Counted from the first letter of the stretch, positions 24,180-34,398 are shown. The stretch is 64,000 nucleotides of DNA from JAPLJM01 sp963708515 (GCA_963708515.1 CAVPSX010000022.1:62001-126000), one strand, 5' to 3'. Notes: generated by a model not told the origin, from the sequence alone. Numbers and translations: made by a program.

Positions 24180-27100
24180 TTATTTTAACTCGGATATTCT
24201 CAAGCGTTCCTCAGCTTCCCGATGACGCCTCTTGCCCACCATGTTGCGGAAACGTTCCATGTAAATAAAGAAGACTGGTGTCACATAGAGGGTCAGTGTT
24301 TGGGAGAAAAGGAGACCACCGACGACCGCCAGGCCTAAGGGGCGTCGGGATTCAGCTCCAGCGCCAAATCCGAGGGCAATGGGCAGGGCGGCCATGAGGG
24401 CAGCCATGGTCGTCATCATGATCGGCCGAAACCGGATGATGCACGCTTCGTAAATCGCATCGTGAGGGTTTTTCTGTTCGCTCCGTTGCGCTTCGATGGC
24501 GAAGTCCACCATCATGATCCCATTCTTCTTCACGAGACCGATAAGCATGACGATGCCCACGAAGGCATAAATCGAAAGCTCGGCCCTGAAAACGACTAGG
24601 GTTAGCAGGGCGCCGAAACCTGCAAACGGGAGTGCGGAAAGGATCGTAATGGGGTGATAGAGGCTTTCATACAGGATACCGAGGACGATGTAGATGACCA
24701 CGATGGCCAGGAGCAAAAGAAGGCCCATGCTGCCGAGGGAAGACTGGAAAGCTTGTGCGGTGCCCTGGAATGCATAGGTCATTCCCGCGGGCATAGAGGC
24801 GTCGGTGGCGGCCTTGATCTTTCCCACCGCCTGACCGAGAGAGACGCCGGGTTTCAGGTTGAACGAGAGGGTAACGGAAGGAAGTTGGCCGGAGTGACTG
24901 ATGGAGAGTGGACCGACATCTTCGCGGAGCGTTGTGATGGTCTTCAGGGGTACCAGTTGCCCTTTGGAGGAGCGGACGTAGAGCATGAACAGGACGGAAG
25001 GATCGGCTTGATACTGGGGCAGAAGCTCTATAATTACCTGATAGTCATTGTTCGGCGTGTAGATAGTTGAAATCTGGCGCGTGCCGTAGGCGCTGTAGAG
25101 GGCTTCCTGGACCTGCATCGGTGTCACATCCATGATGAATGCCTGATCACGGTCGATGTCCATCCGCAGTTCAGGGTTCTTCAACTGCAGGTCGCTGCTA
25201 ATGTCCAGAAGATCTGGCATCCCGCGCATCTGTTGTTCCATCTTTGCGGCATAGTTGAAAAGCTCTGCCGTATCTGTGCCCTGGAAGGTTACCTGATAGA
25301 GACTTCTGGTCGTCCGACCTCCGATATTGATTGGCGGAGGATTGGTCAGATACGTCCGGATGCCCGGAACGGAGGCCAACTTGGGCCGGAGTTCCTGGAT
25401 CACCTGTTCGACGTTCAATTTCCTTTCGTCGCGGGGCTTGAGAATGATGAACATGCTCCCGGTGTTCACCCCGCTGGCACCGCCACCACCTCCCACGTTG
25501 CACATGAGACGCGTCACGTTGGGATCTCCTTGGACGATATCAAGGAGCGCCATCTGGTGCCGGACCATGGCGTCGAAAGAGATGTTTTGCGCTGCCTCCG
25601 TCTGCACCAAGATCTGGGCCCGGTCCTCGGAGGGGATGAAGCCTTTCGGGATGTCATAGAAGAGGTAGGCTGTGGCAGCCAGGATGACGCCGGAGAAGAT
25701 CATGGTCTCGCGCCCATGGGAGAGGACCTTGAGGAGGGTCCAACTGTAAAAATTGAGCATCGCCTGAAAGACGGCCTCCGTGGACCGGTAAAGGGCGCCA
25801 TGCTTTTCCTTTTCCGGATTGCGGAGGAAACGGCTACACATCATGGGTGTGAGCGTCAGAGAGACCAGACCGCTCACCAGCACGGCCACGCCGATGGTCA
25901 CGGAAAACTCGCGGAAGAGCCGACCGACGATGCCGCCCATGAAGAGCACGGGGATAAAAACGGCGGACAGGGACAGGGTCATGGAAACGATGGTGAACCC
26001 AACCTCTCGTGCCCCGTCCAGGGCTGCCTGCATGCGCGTCTTGCCCATTTCCATATGACGGACGATGTTCTCCAGCATAACGATGGCGTCGTCGACCACG
26101 AACCCCACCGACAGGGTGAGGGCCATGAGGGACAGGTTGTCGATGCTGTAATCGAGTAAGTACATGACGGCGAACGTGCCGATGATGGAGACGGGGAGCG
26201 CCATGCTCGGGATGACGGTGGCGGAGAGGTTGCGCAGAAAGAGAAAAATGACGAGCACGACGAGGGCCAGGGTCAGATAGAGGGTGTATTGCACATCTCG
26301 GGCTGATTCCTTGATGGAGAGGCTGTTGTCGCGGAGCACCTCCAAGGAAACGGACGCAGGCAGTTTGGCGCGAAAGACGGGCAGGATCTGCTTGATGGCA
26401 TCGGTCACCTGGATCGTGTTCGTACCCGGCTGGCGCTGAATGGCGAGGATGATGGCGCGATCGCGGGAGGTAGGTGTCACATACCACGCCGCGACCTTAT
26501 CGTTTTCCACGCTGTCCTTCACAATGCCCAGCTCCTGCAGGCGGACCGGCTGGCCATTGCGGTAGGATACGATGAGAGGCATGAACTGGCTCGCCTCCAC
26601 CAGCCGGCCTTCTGCCTGGATCGTCGACAGGCTGTGTGGGCCGCTCAGCGTGCCAAGGGGGAGGTTGGGATTGTAGTTGCCGATGACTGTCGACACTTCG
26701 TCGATACCGATGTTTCGGGAGGCCAGGGCATAGGGGTCGAGCTGGATGCGGACGGCGTATTTCTGAGAACCGTAGACCTGGACCTGGGCGACGCCGTCCA
26801 CCATGGAGATCCGCTGGGCCAGCATCGTTTCGCCGTACTCGTTGAGTGCCGACATGGTAAGGGTGGGGCTCGTCAGGGCCAGGTAGAGAACCGGCTGGTC
26901 GGCGGGATTGACCTTCCGGAAGTACGGCGGGTACGGCATATTCTCCGGCAGTCTGCGGCTGGCCCGGGAAATGGCGGCCTGGACATCCTGGGCGGCCGCA
27001 TCGATATCACGGCTCAGGACGAATTGCAGGGTGATCCGGGCGATCCCCTGGGAGCTGACGGAACTCATCGAGTCGATGCCGGCGATGGTCGTGAATTCCT

Positions 27101-27305
27101 TCTCAAGCGGCGTGGTCACGGTGGAGGCCATCGTGTCCGGATTGGCGCCGGGTAGGGCGGCGGTGACACTGATAGTGGGAAAATCGACGTTCGGGAGATC
27201 GCTTACGGGCAGGAGGCGATAACCGATAAGTCCCGCCAGGACGATGCTCAGCATGCAGAGCATCGTCATGATGGGACGGCGGATGAAGAGGGACGAGATG
27301 TTCAC
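24180..27305 (-). CDS. RND multidrug efflux transporter, inner-membrane permease
   Basis: 1041 aa, typical AcrB/MdtB length. Starts MNISSLFIRRPIMTMLCMLS and has the HAE1 landmarks: LPNVDFPTISVTAALPGANP, SVGFVVDDAIVMLENI with the proton-relay Asp pair, DGAREVGFTIVSMTLSLSAVFIPVLFMGGI, and a second repeat ending with GLVKKNGIMMVDFAIEAQR. The sequence is nearest in feel to the MdtB/MdtC branch. It exports hydrophobic compounds with an adaptor and an outer-membrane channel. The adaptor gene overlaps by 4 bp; no TolC-type gene is in the window. Confidence 0.95.
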   Translation of the reverse strand: MNISSLFIRRPIMTMLCMLSIVLAGLIGYRLLPVSDLPNVDFPTISVTAALPGANPDTMASTVTTPLEKEFTTIAGIDSMSSVSSQGIARITLQFVLSRDIDAAAQDVQAAISRASRRLPENMPYPPYFRKVNPADQPVLYLALTSPTLTMSALNEYGETMLAQRISMVDGVAQVQVYGSQKYAVRIQLDPYALASRNIGIDEVSTVIGNYNPNLPLGTLSGPHSLSTIQAEGRLVEASQFMPLIVSYRNGQPVRLQELGIVKDSVENDKVAAWYVTPTSRDRAIILAIQRQPGTNTIQVTDAIKQILPVFRAKLPASVSLEVLRDNSLSIKESARDVQYTLYLTLALVVLVIFLFLRNLSATVIPSMALPVSIIGTFAVMYLLDYSIDNLSLMALTLSVGFVVDDAIVMLENIVRHMEMGKTRMQAALDGAREVGFTIVSMTLSLSAVFIPVLFMGGIVGRLFREFSVTIGVAVLVSGLVSLTLTPMMCSRFLRNPEKEKHGALYRSTEAVFQAMLNFYSWTLLKVLSHGRETMIFSGVILAATAYLFYDIPKGFIPSEDRAQILVQTEAAQNISFDAMVRHQMALLDIVQGDPNVTRLMCNVGGGGGASGVNTGSMFIILKPRDERKLNVEQVIQELRPKLASVPGIRTYLTNPPPINIGGRTTRSLYQVTFQGTDTAELFNYAAKMEQQMRGMPDLLDISSDLQLKNPELRMDIDRDQAFIMDVTPMQVQEALYSAYGTRQISTIYTPNNDYQVIIELLPQYQADPSVLFMLYVRSSKGQLVPLKTITTLREDVGPLSISHSGQLPSVTLSFNLKPGVSLGQAVGKIKAATDASMPAGMTYAFQGTAQAFQSSLGSMGLLLLLAIVVIYIVLGILYESLYHPITILSALPFAGFGALLTLVVFRAELSIYAFVGIVMLIGLVKKNGIMMVDFAIEAQRSEQKNPHDAIYEACIIRFRPIMMTTMAALMAALPIALGFGAGAESRRPLGLAVVGGLLFSQTLTLYVTPVFFIYMERFRNMVGKRRHREAEERLRISELK

Positions 27306-28453
27306 GAACGCCCCCCCGGTGATCCGGCATTCTCCTTTGCTTCGGCCTTGATCTCAACCTTGGCGCCGGGGACAAGCCTGAGCTGGCCATCCGTGACGAC
27401 GCGCTCGCCAAACTGCAAACCCTTTTCGATGACTGTTTCCGTGCCGGCGGCCATCTGCACGGTGACGGGCCGGATGGCAACGGTATTGTCCGGATTGACA
27501 ATAAAGACGAATTTTCCGTCCCGACCGGCCTGAAGCGCTACCGTGGGCACGACCACGGCATCATTTTTTATGGCGAGGACAAGGGTCACATTCACGGATA
27601 ATCCGGGCCAAAGGGACTCCCGGATGTTCTGGAAGAGGGCCCCGAGCTTTACCGTGCCTGTGCTTTGGTTGATGGCGTTATCGATGAAGAAGAGATCGCC
27701 CTCCTCCGGGGGCTGGTTGTCTTTCGGCAGGCTGGCGCGGACCTTCAGCCTCTTCTGGGCCATATGGGTACGGACGGACGGCAGATCCGCTTGGGGGATG
27801 CTAAAAAAGACCTCAATGGGGTGGATCTGGTTGATGGTGACCAGAGGAATGTCATTAGCCTTGATCAGCGTGCCCTCAGAGACCAGGAGATCACCTGCCT
27901 TGCCATTGATGGGGCTGCGGATGAAACAGCGCTCCACCTGTAGCCTGGCATTGGTGACGGCCGCCTCGTCGGCGGCGATAACCGCCGAGAGGGCCTTGGC
28001 CTCTGCCTGCAACTTGTCGTCATCGCTTTGAGAGATGAAGTTCCTGCGGAGGAGCTCTTTTGAACGTTTCGCATTCAGTAAGGCATTCTCTTCCAATGCA
28101 CGGTCACGCACCAAGTTGCCCTTCGCTTGATCCAATGCCGCCTTGTAAGATCGGGGATCGATCGTGAACAGCAGATTACCAATATTGATATTTTGTCCTT
28201 TGCGGAAATGCACCCGGGTAAGAGTGCCGCCGACTTCGGCCTTGATCTGGACGCTGGACTGCGCTTGCACGGTGCCGAATGTGGTTATCTCTATAGGCAC
28301 AGCTTTTGTCCCGACAGTGGCTACCGTTATGGGAACCGCTTTTCCCTTGTCGTCTTTTGAACTGCTTGCCTCTTGGGATTTGCCGGAGCATGATGCAATG
28401 AGACAGCACATACCGGCTGTCATGATGACTAACATCATGACCATCTTTTTCAT
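27302..28453 (-). CDS. RND efflux periplasmic adaptor (membrane fusion lipoprotein)
   Basis: 383 aa from the ATG after AGGTGAATTC. The signal ends in the lipobox LIASC. Biotinyl-lipoyl half motifs (VQIKAEVGGTLTRVHFRKGQ and RSPINGKAGDLLVSEG) flank an alpha-hairpin (~95-165), followed by beta-barrel and membrane-proximal domains (QAGRDGKFVFIV, LQFGERVVTDGQLRLVPG). It bridges the RND permease to an outer-membrane channel. It is the first gene of the pair and overlaps the permease start by 4 bp. Confidence 0.93.
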   Translation of the reverse strand: MKKMVMMLVIMTAGMCCLIASCSGKSQEASSSKDDKGKAVPITVATVGTKAVPIEITTFGTVQAQSSVQIKAEVGGTLTRVHFRKGQNINIGNLLFTIDPRSYKAALDQAKGNLVRDRALEENALLNAKRSKELLRRNFISQSDDDKLQAEAKALSAVIAADEAAVTNARLQVERCFIRSPINGKAGDLLVSEGTLIKANDIPLVTINQIHPIEVFFSIPQADLPSVRTHMAQKRLKVRASLPKDNQPPEEGDLFFIDNAINQSTGTVKLGALFQNIRESLWPGLSVNVTLVLAIKNDAVVVPTVALQAGRDGKFVFIVNPDNTVAIRPVTVQMAAGTETVIEKGLQFGERVVTDGQLRLVPGAKVEIKAEAKENAGSPGGRS

Positions 28454-28910
28454 GAATTCACCTGTTATCGTTTTGCTTATACAAGAACCTTTCATTATCT
28501 TTCCTAATCGCATGTTTCATTAAACACTTGCTTTTTCATTATGGGAGATTATGAAGAACGATCTTCCTTGTCAAGGAGAATGAACGACGAAGTTTACAAT
28601 ACTACTTGTAATTTTGGATTTACTAGAAGGATTAGGTGTGTGTGGATAACAGGAAGACACAAATAACCCTATCACCTGAAAAACAGCCTTCCCCAACATG
28701 CATGTTACATCCAGTTAGCATGAAAATACTCAGAATGGATAGCATTTCGTTAACTCAGCTTACCGGCATCATGTTTTTCAATAGCCCCAGCGTCCCAAAT
28801 TCCCCCATTAATGAATGTCCTATGGGCCGACAGTAGTGATGTCGACTCGCATCATTACCAGATTTCTATACGGGATAGCCCTTGAGGCAAGAGAGGCACT
28901 TACCGAGGGA
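28454..28910. other. Intergenic, nothing recognised
   Basis: About 460 bp between the adaptor gene start and the end of the tryptophanase-like gene. AT-rich; several weak hairpins without T-runs. Neither repeat family is present. The promoter of the efflux operon should lie at its left end, but no convincing -35/-10 pair was identified. Confidence 0.4.
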
Positions 28911-30359
28911 TCAAAGTTCGTCGCCAAAATCGGCCTTGAAGGCATCGACGACTTTCTGTCCCCAATCCCCTCCTACAGGCTCAAGCCTTCCGAAGAAGAA
29001 ACGCATGACCGGCGGTTCCTCCACAAAACGGAGACCGCCGATAAGTTCTCTGTGGCGGTAAAGCCAGAAAACACGTTCGGCTACATATTCAATCTGACCG
29101 ATGGTAAAGGCACGGCGGGGTATGGCGATGCGCACGAGCTCCATACGGGCGGTAACTTCATTGCCGTTTCGATCCCGGTCTTCCGACATAGTCCCCCTTT
29201 CAACTCCCCGTGCGCCAGATGTCAGATACAACGCCGCATTGAGAGCTTCTGCCGGATACTGGAGCGGCGGTACATCGGGCAGGAATGCTCGCGCATCAAC
29301 ATGACAGGCCAACCCACCTGGAGGTGTAACGACCGGAACGCCATATTTTTGAAGACGCTCGACGAAGTACTGGATGAATTCGGGACTGCTTCCAGCCACC
29401 TCGGTCTGAGTCATTTCCTCAAGGCCTACTGCCATTGCCTCTATTTCCTTGGTAGACATGCCGCCGTAAGTCGAAAAGCCTTCGTAGACCGGGAGCCAGA
29501 TCATCAGGTGATCGAAGTGCTGTTTGTTATTGGTGGCGATGAGGCCGCCACGGGCGCCACCGCTTTTGCGCCCGGACATGTAAAAGATATCCACCATACT
29601 CATCATCTCTATCAGGATTTCCTGGATAGACTTGTCGGCATATCCGGCCTCTCGCAGCTTGATGAAATAGGCATTTTCACCGATCAGACTGCCGTCAAGA
29701 ACCATAATGATACCGCTTTTCTTGGCGACTTCGTTCACATCACGGAGGTTTTGCATGGAGAAAGGTTGGCCACCGATAAGGTTGGTGGTGGCCTCCATGC
29801 GAATGAAGGCGATGTTCTCCGGGCTATGTTCTTCAATAGCCTTCTTGAGCTTTCCAAGATCGATATTGCCCTTGAAAGGATTGTTTCCCGCCGGTATCAG
29901 GGCTTCATCTGCCACCAAATCCAGAATCTGAGAGCCGACAATCTCCACATGGACCCGCGTCGAAGGAAAGTGATAATTGGTCAGGACAACTTGAGGTGCC
30001 TTGAGTAGGACCTTGACGAGAAGATGTTCGGCAGCCCGCCCCTGATGGACCGGCAATGTGTGCTCAAAACCGAAGATTTTCTTCACAACCCTTGCTAACT
30101 TGAAGAAGCTCTCGGAGCCAGCGTAGGCATCATCGGCAATCATCATGGCGGCAAGCTGGTTGTCGCTCATCGCGTTTGTGCCGCTATCAGTCAACATATC
30201 GAGAAAAACTTCTCTCGATGGCAGGAGGAACGTATTGTAGCCCACAGATTGTAGACACTTCAGGCGCTCCGTGGATGGGATGAGATTAATCTTCTGAACG
30301 ATCTTAACCCTATGCATCTCTACAGGAACGCGCCGGCCGTCAGCCAATGTGATAATCAT
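28911..30359 (-). CDS. Tryptophanase/tyrosine phenol-lyase family PLP enzyme
   Basis: 482 aa, full length for the beta-eliminating lyase family (fold type I). NTFLLPSREVFLDMLTDSGTNAMSD, GSESFFKL and FPVHQGRAAE-like (LPVHQGRAAEHLL) are typical N-terminal motifs. The PLP-binding Lys is in YMSGRKSGGARGG, and SGARGVERG follows. It cleaves an aromatic amino acid to indole or phenol, pyruvate and ammonia; which substrate is not clear, and the lysine motif differs from SAKKD/SGKKD of TnaA and TPL. ATG follows AAAGGAG. It stands alone. Confidence 0.88.
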   Translation of the reverse strand: MIITLADGRRVPVEMHRVKIVQKINLIPSTERLKCLQSVGYNTFLLPSREVFLDMLTDSGTNAMSDNQLAAMMIADDAYAGSESFFKLARVVKKIFGFEHTLPVHQGRAAEHLLVKVLLKAPQVVLTNYHFPSTRVHVEIVGSQILDLVADEALIPAGNNPFKGNIDLGKLKKAIEEHSPENIAFIRMEATTNLIGGQPFSMQNLRDVNEVAKKSGIIMVLDGSLIGENAYFIKLREAGYADKSIQEILIEMMSMVDIFYMSGRKSGGARGGLIATNNKQHFDHLMIWLPVYEGFSTYGGMSTKEIEAMAVGLEEMTQTEVAGSSPEFIQYFVERLQKYGVPVVTPPGGLACHVDARAFLPDVPPLQYPAEALNAALYLTSGARGVERGTMSEDRDRNGNEVTARMELVRIAIPRRAFTIGQIEYVAERVFWLYRHRELIGGLRFVEEPPVMRFFFGRLEPVGGDWGQKVVDAFKADFGDEL

Positions 30360-30494
30360 CGGATTCTCCTTTGAGCGTATTTTGCTGCATACATAACAGA
30401 GGGATATTCACGTGTCCATCAGATTATAGCCAAAAGCATTCTGAATTACGATACGATTTATCTTTGGTTCTTCATCCGGTAGTCTGTAAGTAGG

Positions 30495-30603
30495 GCCATC
30501 GGCATTCATCAATCGACAAGGAATCATTGATAACTGATTGAAATCCAGCGTATTTGTCGAGGTTGACGATTTACTGCTTTCAGCAAGATATCCGTAACAA
30601 AAT
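30495..30603 (+). repeat. Dispersed repeat family II, copy b (3' truncated)
   Basis: Shows GACAAGGAATCATTGATAAC, then GAAATCCAGC, GTTGACGATTTACTGCTT and TCAGCAAGATATCCGTAACA before diverging into the end of the methyltransferase gene. The rest of the 30360-30612 gap is featureless. Confidence 0.7.
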
Positions 30604-30612
30604 GCTATCCTA

Positions 30613-31209
30613 TCACTCCGGAATCTTGATTTCCTGTAAAGCCAACATGGCCGCATGGCTAAACGATATCTTCGGTCTATCGACTATTTTGAATCCCATT
30701 TCCTGAGCTGTTTTCAATGTATTATGAAAACTTCTTTTTGTAACATGGAAAAAAGGTTCAGCGATTAAAAAAAGGGCTTGCGGTCTCATGATCTCTTTTA
30801 CATTCGTAAAAAAGTGCATGAGCTCCGGAACTTCGTGAACCATCCAGAACGCCAATACAAAATCGGCTTTCACATCTAAACAAAAGTCATTGGGTCTGCT
30901 AAGATGTGTGGTGAGGTTTGCAGCAAGCCCCGATTCGGATGCCCTCTGCTGCAGGGCCCTCAGCATCCTTTCCTGAATATCTGCGGCAATGACCCTTCCT
31001 TCTCTTCCCACCAACTTACACATAGGAATTGTAAAATAACCCTTTCCTGGTCCGATATCCACGACCGTGGAGCCAGGCCTGATGTAAGGTGCAAGGATTT
31101 TATATGGATCTTGGAATATTTTGCGCAGAGGATTGTCAAAGGTGAAACATAACCATGAGGGACAGACATGTTTTCCTCTTACAAAAAGCTTATCAAAAAT
31201 ACTGCTCAC
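30613..31209 (-). CDS. Class I SAM-dependent methyltransferase
   Basis: 198 aa from a GTG at 31209 with a strong ribosome site (CGGAGGTGTTTG); a reading from 31308 has no such support. Motif I is VVDIGPGKGYFTIP, motif II VIAADIQERML, then DFVLAFWMVHEV. UbiE/ArsM-like small-molecule methyltransferases share this pattern, and the N-terminal region includes CPSWLCFTFDNPLRK. The substrate is unknown. Confidence 0.82.
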   Translation of the reverse strand: MSSIFDKLFVRGKHVCPSWLCFTFDNPLRKIFQDPYKILAPYIRPGSTVVDIGPGKGYFTIPMCKLVGREGRVIAADIQERMLRALQQRASESGLAANLTTHLSRPNDFCLDVKADFVLAFWMVHEVPELMHFFTNVKEIMRPQALFLIAEPFFHVTKRSFHNTLKTAQEMGFKIVDRPKISFSHAAMLALQEIKIPE

Positions 31210-31394
31210 CAAACACCTCCGACCGGTTCCTTTTGGATCGAGTTCACCTATTTCTCCAGATACCACAGATTGACATTTGCTTTCTCCGTTAACACCCTGT
31301 TTTCCCAATAGTGTCTAAGTATCTAAACTATGTAACCGTTGGCCCAGTCCCTCAAAGAACAGCGCATCCATATCATAATTTCGTGGAAGTCACA

Positions 31395-31545
31395 TCACTG
31401 ATACGGCTTGAAATCAAGCATTTCCATCGAGTCTGACCTTTCGTGAACTTCAGCAAGCTATACGTAATAAATCATCCAATTGCCGATTTTTTAAGAGCGC
31501 CAAAACACCGGAATCGCTGTCTCCACATACAAGTCGTTAAAAATA
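31395..31545 (+). repeat. Dispersed repeat family II, copy c
   Basis: Contains GAAATCAAGCATTTCCATCG, TTCAGCAAGCTATACGTAAT, ATCCAATTGCCG and AAGAGCGCCAAAACACCGGA followed by ATCGCTGTCTCCACATACAA. The gap 31210-31649 otherwise shows no gene. Confidence 0.75.
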
Positions 31546-31649
31546 AAGCTGTATTTAGATGAAGATTGTCACTTGAAAGGATGGGTATCTGTCAATTTTC
31601 TGGATGCTCTGGAACAGTAAATGATTTGTAATCCATGCGTATCTTTTAA

Positions 31650-32261
31650 CTACTTCCACATGTTCTTCAGGTACTGAAAGGCGAAGATAGCATCAGCTAC
31701 AAAAACGTAGGTGGTTACCGCATTGCCATACGTATAGACCCGTTCCTTCTCCATAACCAACTCGCCCATTTTTACAGGAGAAAAGTCCTCTTCTCCGCAG
31801 GTCAGCTGCAGCCACTCACCTTTTTTCTTTTGTACACCATTCATCATCTCTTCAACTTCCAGATTTGAAACGATCATATCTGTTGCCTTCCAAGTATTCA
31901 GACTTCCATGCCCCACGAGGACGATGCTCTGGCAGTTCGTATCCTGAATCACTTTTTTCAGATCCGTACTCTTTGCCCGTAAATACCATCTGACTTTCAT
32001 ATTATTGTTATTGAAGTAATGCGTCCAAGGAATGTAGGACCCGAGAAAGGCTGACGGGGATGCCCAGTAGTCATATTTTGTTATGGCATAATCAGAGAGA
32101 AGGACGGCGGCATATTCATCACTTCTGATGCTGTTATCACGGATCATGGTGACTACTGCGAACAAAGCGTAAATCACAAAAAAAGGGAGGACCATTCTCC
32201 ACAGGATGAATTTGATCCTTGTTTTCGTAAAGAAAGGCTTTCCAGACAATATAGGTTTCAT
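31650..32261 (-). CDS. Membrane-anchored protein, unknown function
   Basis: 203 aa. One N-terminal transmembrane helix (~20-40, VLPFFVIYALFAVVTMI) is followed by a soluble domain. SIVLVGHGSLNTWKATDMIV, with GHGS after a hydrophobic strand, recalls CHAT-like or hydrolase-type domains (a His then a possible Cys in LTCGEEDFS), but this is tentative. It is ~85 bp downstream of another membrane protein gene in the same direction. Confidence 0.55.
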   Translation of the reverse strand: MKPILSGKPFFTKTRIKFILWRMVLPFFVIYALFAVVTMIRDNSIRSDEYAAVLLSDYAITKYDYWASPSAFLGSYIPWTHYFNNNNMKVRWYLRAKSTDLKKVIQDTNCQSIVLVGHGSLNTWKATDMIVSNLEVEEMMNGVQKKKGEWLQLTCGEEDFSPVKMGELVMEKERVYTYGNAVTTYVFVADAIFAFQYLKNMWK

Positions 32262-32346
32262 GGCCTAGCCCATGGCATGTAGCACATAATGGTATCTACG
32301 AAATGAGAAGATAGAATTTCTGAGGCATTATCGACCGCAGATCAGA

Positions 32347-33033
32347 TCATGGCTGTTTTTTCAGTTCCCTTAATCTCATAAGCCGCTCCTGTGCATCATG
32401 GGGTATCTCACTTGCTGCATTTCTATATACATTTTCTGCCTCTGCATACTGTCCTTCCAGACAGAATATATCTCCGTATACGAGAGCGATTTGGGCCTCA
32501 CGATACTTATTAATATAAATTTTTTTGCTATGCTGAAGATCTCTTCGGGCTAGAGCAATCTCATCTCTGTAGTCTTTGCCTTCTTTCTTCAAGATATCTG
32601 CCTGACGGATGTGATTTCTGGCACTTACCAGTAAATTATGACCCTCCCTATTATTGTTCATCGTTTTATATTGTGGCCATGCGATCAGAACTAAAATTGC
32701 CACAATCACTATCATTATAAAGGCTGCGGGCACCAGCATGGCACGTCTTTTCTTGGCCGGACTCTGCTGTTCGCCGCAATTGGGCAGATATGTTAGTTCT
32801 ATCATTGCCATGATCGTCCCGATGATCGGAAGGATACTGGCCCCAAACATTACGTAAAAGTGACGTGACTTAAACGGCACATACCCCCTGCCTTTCAGAC
32901 CGAGATAATATCCAGTTCCTAAAAGAATTAGAGACAAATAATAAAAATAGGCAGAAAAATACAGTTGCGTCTGTATCAACGCCCCTGTGATGATTAGCAG
33001 CCATCCTGTCTTCTTCATTTGTACTTGTGTCAT
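32347..33033 (-). CDS. Membrane protein with C-terminal helical/TPR-like tail, unknown
   Basis: 228 aa. Three to four transmembrane segments lie in residues ~8-125 and a soluble C-terminal part (~130-228) has a TPR-like helix pair (AQIALVYGDIFCLEGQYAEAENVYRNAASEIP). GAGGTTTAGATT precedes the ATG. It probably forms a two-gene unit with the downstream anchored protein. No family assigned. Confidence 0.6.
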   Translation of the reverse strand: MTQVQMKKTGWLLIITGALIQTQLYFSAYFYYLSLILLGTGYYLGLKGRGYVPFKSRHFYVMFGASILPIIGTIMAMIELTYLPNCGEQQSPAKKRRAMLVPAAFIMIVIVAILVLIAWPQYKTMNNNREGHNLLVSARNHIRQADILKKEGKDYRDEIALARRDLQHSKKIYINKYREAQIALVYGDIFCLEGQYAEAENVYRNAASEIPHDAQERLMRLRELKKQP

Positions 33034-33087
33034 AATCTAAACCTCACTCACCACACATATTAGTCCCGTCCATGCGAACTGATTTGC

Positions 33088-33125
33088 AATAAAAAACCCC
33101 GCACTCTTTTCCGAGAAACGGGGTT
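33088..33125 (-). terminator. Intrinsic terminator (leftward)
   Basis: On the minus strand a stem AACCCCG...CGGGGTT, with an inner CTC/GAG stem and GGAAAA loop, is followed by TTTTTT. It could end the isomerase transcript (which stops 300 bp upstream) or a short untranslated RNA made from the same gap. It is too close to the next gene start to be that gene's terminator. Confidence 0.75.
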
Positions 33126-33214
33126 CCAATAATCCCTTCATGGCAGCACCCTTAAAAAATGGGTACGGATGGATTGTTTAACTTTTTTACGCTGCCTTAT
33201 TTATGTGTGAGTAC

Positions 33215-33320
33215 TTGTGTTCCTAATTCTCTGAAAAGTCAAGAAGCAAATTTCATTGATAACCGTTTGGAATCAAGCATATTTAACGATGGCAACGTTT
33301 TATTGAGTACAGCAAGAACG
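33215..33320 (+). repeat. Dispersed repeat family II, fragment e
   Basis: Degenerate: AAAGTCAAGAAG, CATTGATAACCGTTTGGAAT, CAAGCATATTTAACGATGGC, AACGTTTTATTGAGTACAGC then AAG, after which it diverges. It lies in the 33126-33431 gap. Confidence 0.5.
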
Positions 33321-33431
33321 CAGCGCTATTGCATCTACTTATTTACAACCTCAATCGTACCTTTAAATATTACTGGAGTCACGATTTCGGGGAAATGGGT
33401 TGGCGTAGTAGACTTCGTTTTTTAGTCATGG

Positions 33432-34229
33432 CTATGTGCTTTCCCAGATGGCCCGGACCTTTTTCAACGATATGGCCAGGTAGTCCCGGTTGGGTGAGAA
33501 GACCTCAAGTGTTATCGTCCAGTCATAGCCGGACGCCTTGACTGCCGCCAGTCCTCCAGCCACGTCCACCCGACCCGTACCCACAGGCAGATGTTCATCT
33601 TCTTGGCCGTTATTATCTCCTATGTGCACATGGCCGATCCGTCCGTGAGCTATCTTGACAAAGGCTGCGGTCTGGCCTCTCGGAGCCCGGATATTAGCAT
33701 GGCCCAGGTCCAGAGTCATCATCAGCCCGGGATTCCGGTGAAGGACCTCCGTAAACTCCTCAGGACGATACATGTGGCCTATTCGTGGAAACATATTTTC
33801 AAGACACACCATTATGCCGAGCCCGGCAGCCCTTTCGAGGATCTTGTCCAGGGATTCTGATGCATATCCTTTGCCGATATCCGGGACAAAGGTCATCAGG
33901 CCGGTCAGGTATCCTGGATGGAGCACCGCTTTTTTCGCCCCGACTTCCGCTGCCAGATCCAGGGCTTTGAATACCTCGGTCAGGGAAGCCTCGCGGATCG
34001 AAGGATAGACGTCGGCCAGCCAGATAAAAGTTGGCAGGTGCACCACAGGAAGTCCGAGGCCTTCGCCGTTTAGGGCAGACTGAACTTCGGCCAACTTGGG
34101 TTGAAGCGCCTCGGGCAGGCCATGGGGCGGGTCTAGGCAGAGCTCTATGTAGTCGAAACCAAGGGCCGCCAAGGTCTTGATCTCGTCCATTAGCGGTTGA
34201 AGTGGATTATTGGTGGCGCCATAAATCAT
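33432..34229 (-). CDS. Sugar phosphate isomerase/epimerase-type TIM barrel protein
   Basis: 265 aa, AP-endonuclease-2/xylose-isomerase-like barrel. Metal ligands are suggested by YIELCLDPP near the N-terminus, VCLENMFPR, LTLDLGHANI, HVHIGDNNGQEDEHLPVGTG and the final TLEVFSP. Enzymes of this fold isomerise or epimerise keto sugars or inositols; the substrate is unknown. ATG follows CAGGAGGATCAC. It stands alone. Confidence 0.85.
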   Translation of the reverse strand: MIYGATNNPLQPLMDEIKTLAALGFDYIELCLDPPHGLPEALQPKLAEVQSALNGEGLGLPVVHLPTFIWLADVYPSIREASLTEVFKALDLAAEVGAKKAVLHPGYLTGLMTFVPDIGKGYASESLDKILERAAGLGIMVCLENMFPRIGHMYRPEEFTEVLHRNPGLMMTLDLGHANIRAPRGQTAAFVKIAHGRIGHVHIGDNNGQEDEHLPVGTGRVDVAGGLAAVKASGYDWTITLEVFSPNRDYLAISLKKVRAIWEST

Positions 34230-34398
34230 GTGATCCTCCTGTTCAACTTCTTTTCATATGTCGCAGCATTACTAACATCATTTTCACTTGAAATCTCATA
34301 TATTATAAAAATATGGCAATCTAACACTTCAGGAGGGAGGAGATCCAGAACGCCCACATCCCGCTTCTCTCATTCTATTGTGGCCTACTGACTTAGGC

